Assembly: GCA_003695005.1 (NCBI GenBank)
Contig: RFJE01000003.1
Location: forward strand, 1-6,534
Origin: Candidatus Hydrogenedentota bacterium
GTDB lineage: Bacteria; Spirochaetota; Leptospiria; Turneriellales; J094
DNA: 6,534 bases
Direction: 5' to 3'
In this document: one piece after another, positions 6,447 to 6,534 of the stretch
Layout of the letters: each line of letters starts with the position of its first letter
Numbering within the stretch: position 1 is the first letter of the stretch
Made by a program: the position numbers and the translations under genes
Notes under the pieces: generated by a model
Seen by the model: the letters and a program-made list of their open reading frames with translations, nothing else
What the model was told of the DNA's origin: nothing
Databases searched by the model: none

Positions 6447-6534
6447 TCCCATTCTTTTGTAGATCTTTTTCGGTTAGGCCGGTAGCTTTCAAAATAAATT
6501 CCACCTCTGCTCCTAACTCTTTCATACGACGGGC
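6439..6534 (-). CDS. C-terminal fragment of a gene running off the right edge; tail resembles Rpn/PD-(D/E)XK transposase-like nucleases
   Basis: An open frame enters from the right edge and ends at a TAA whose complement is 6439-6441, giving the last 31 residues of a protein. Seen: ARRMKELGAEVEF, then ILKATGLTEKDLQKNGIM. The pattern 'A..M...G.....I...TGL....L' is how many Rpn-family (recombination-promoting nuclease, PDDEXK_2) proteins end, where a short helical tail follows the nuclease domain. The catalytic part lies outside the window, so the assignment rests on this tail only. A helix-turn-helix end of another regulator is the main alternative. It points the same way as the protease pair and lies 50 bases upstream of it, with an AT-rich hairpin and T-run between them, so it is probably a separate unit. 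Confidence 0.5.
   Translation of the reverse strand, partial: ARRMKELGAEVEFILKATGLTEKDLQKNGIM

Overview
The window is an AT-rich bacterial segment, roughly 40% GC by spot counts. It carries two gene pairs facing each other, plus a non-coding or unassigned leader at the left edge and the tail of another gene at the right edge. A cell-surface-type lipoprotein and a Sec-exported small protein point to a diderm bacterium. The relaxed lipobox and low GC would suit a Leptospira-like spirochaete or a similar environmental lineage, but nothing in the window fixes the taxon.

Left edge (1-245): a GC-richer stretch (about 51% over the first 180 bases) with three hairpin-forming inverted repeats in a row. 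I find no convincing gene in it, although one frame stays open from the edge to a stop at 228-230.

Trehalose pair (246-4186, + strand): a GH15 family glycosidase (trehalase or glucoamylase type) overlaps by an ATGA junction with a 715-residue fused trehalose-6-phosphate synthase/trehalose-6-phosphate phosphatase. The second enzyme makes trehalose from UDP-glucose and glucose-6-phosphate in one polypeptide. The first probably cleaves trehalose or another alpha-glucoside. Both lack export signals, so synthesis and probable breakdown are encoded together and translated in tandem in the cytoplasm.

Convergent gap (4187-4267): a T7 tract directly after the synthase stop and a near-perfect hairpin separate the two transcription units.

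Export pair (6388-4268, - strand): a predicted lipoprotein with a gluzincin-type zinc protease core (HEFSH, then EGFGD) comes first. A small Sec-exported beta-rich protein of unknown function follows 9 bases later, with its ribosome binding site overlapping the protease stop codon. The arrangement suggests they act together outside the cytoplasm.

Right edge (6439-6534, - strand): the last 31 codons of a gene whose C-terminus resembles the tail of Rpn/PD-(D/E)XK transposase-like nucleases.

No tRNA, rRNA, CRISPR array or intact insertion sequence was recognised. The most unusual elements are the structured leader, the translationally coupled protease and small exported protein, and the coupling of a GH15 enzyme to a fused trehalose synthase.
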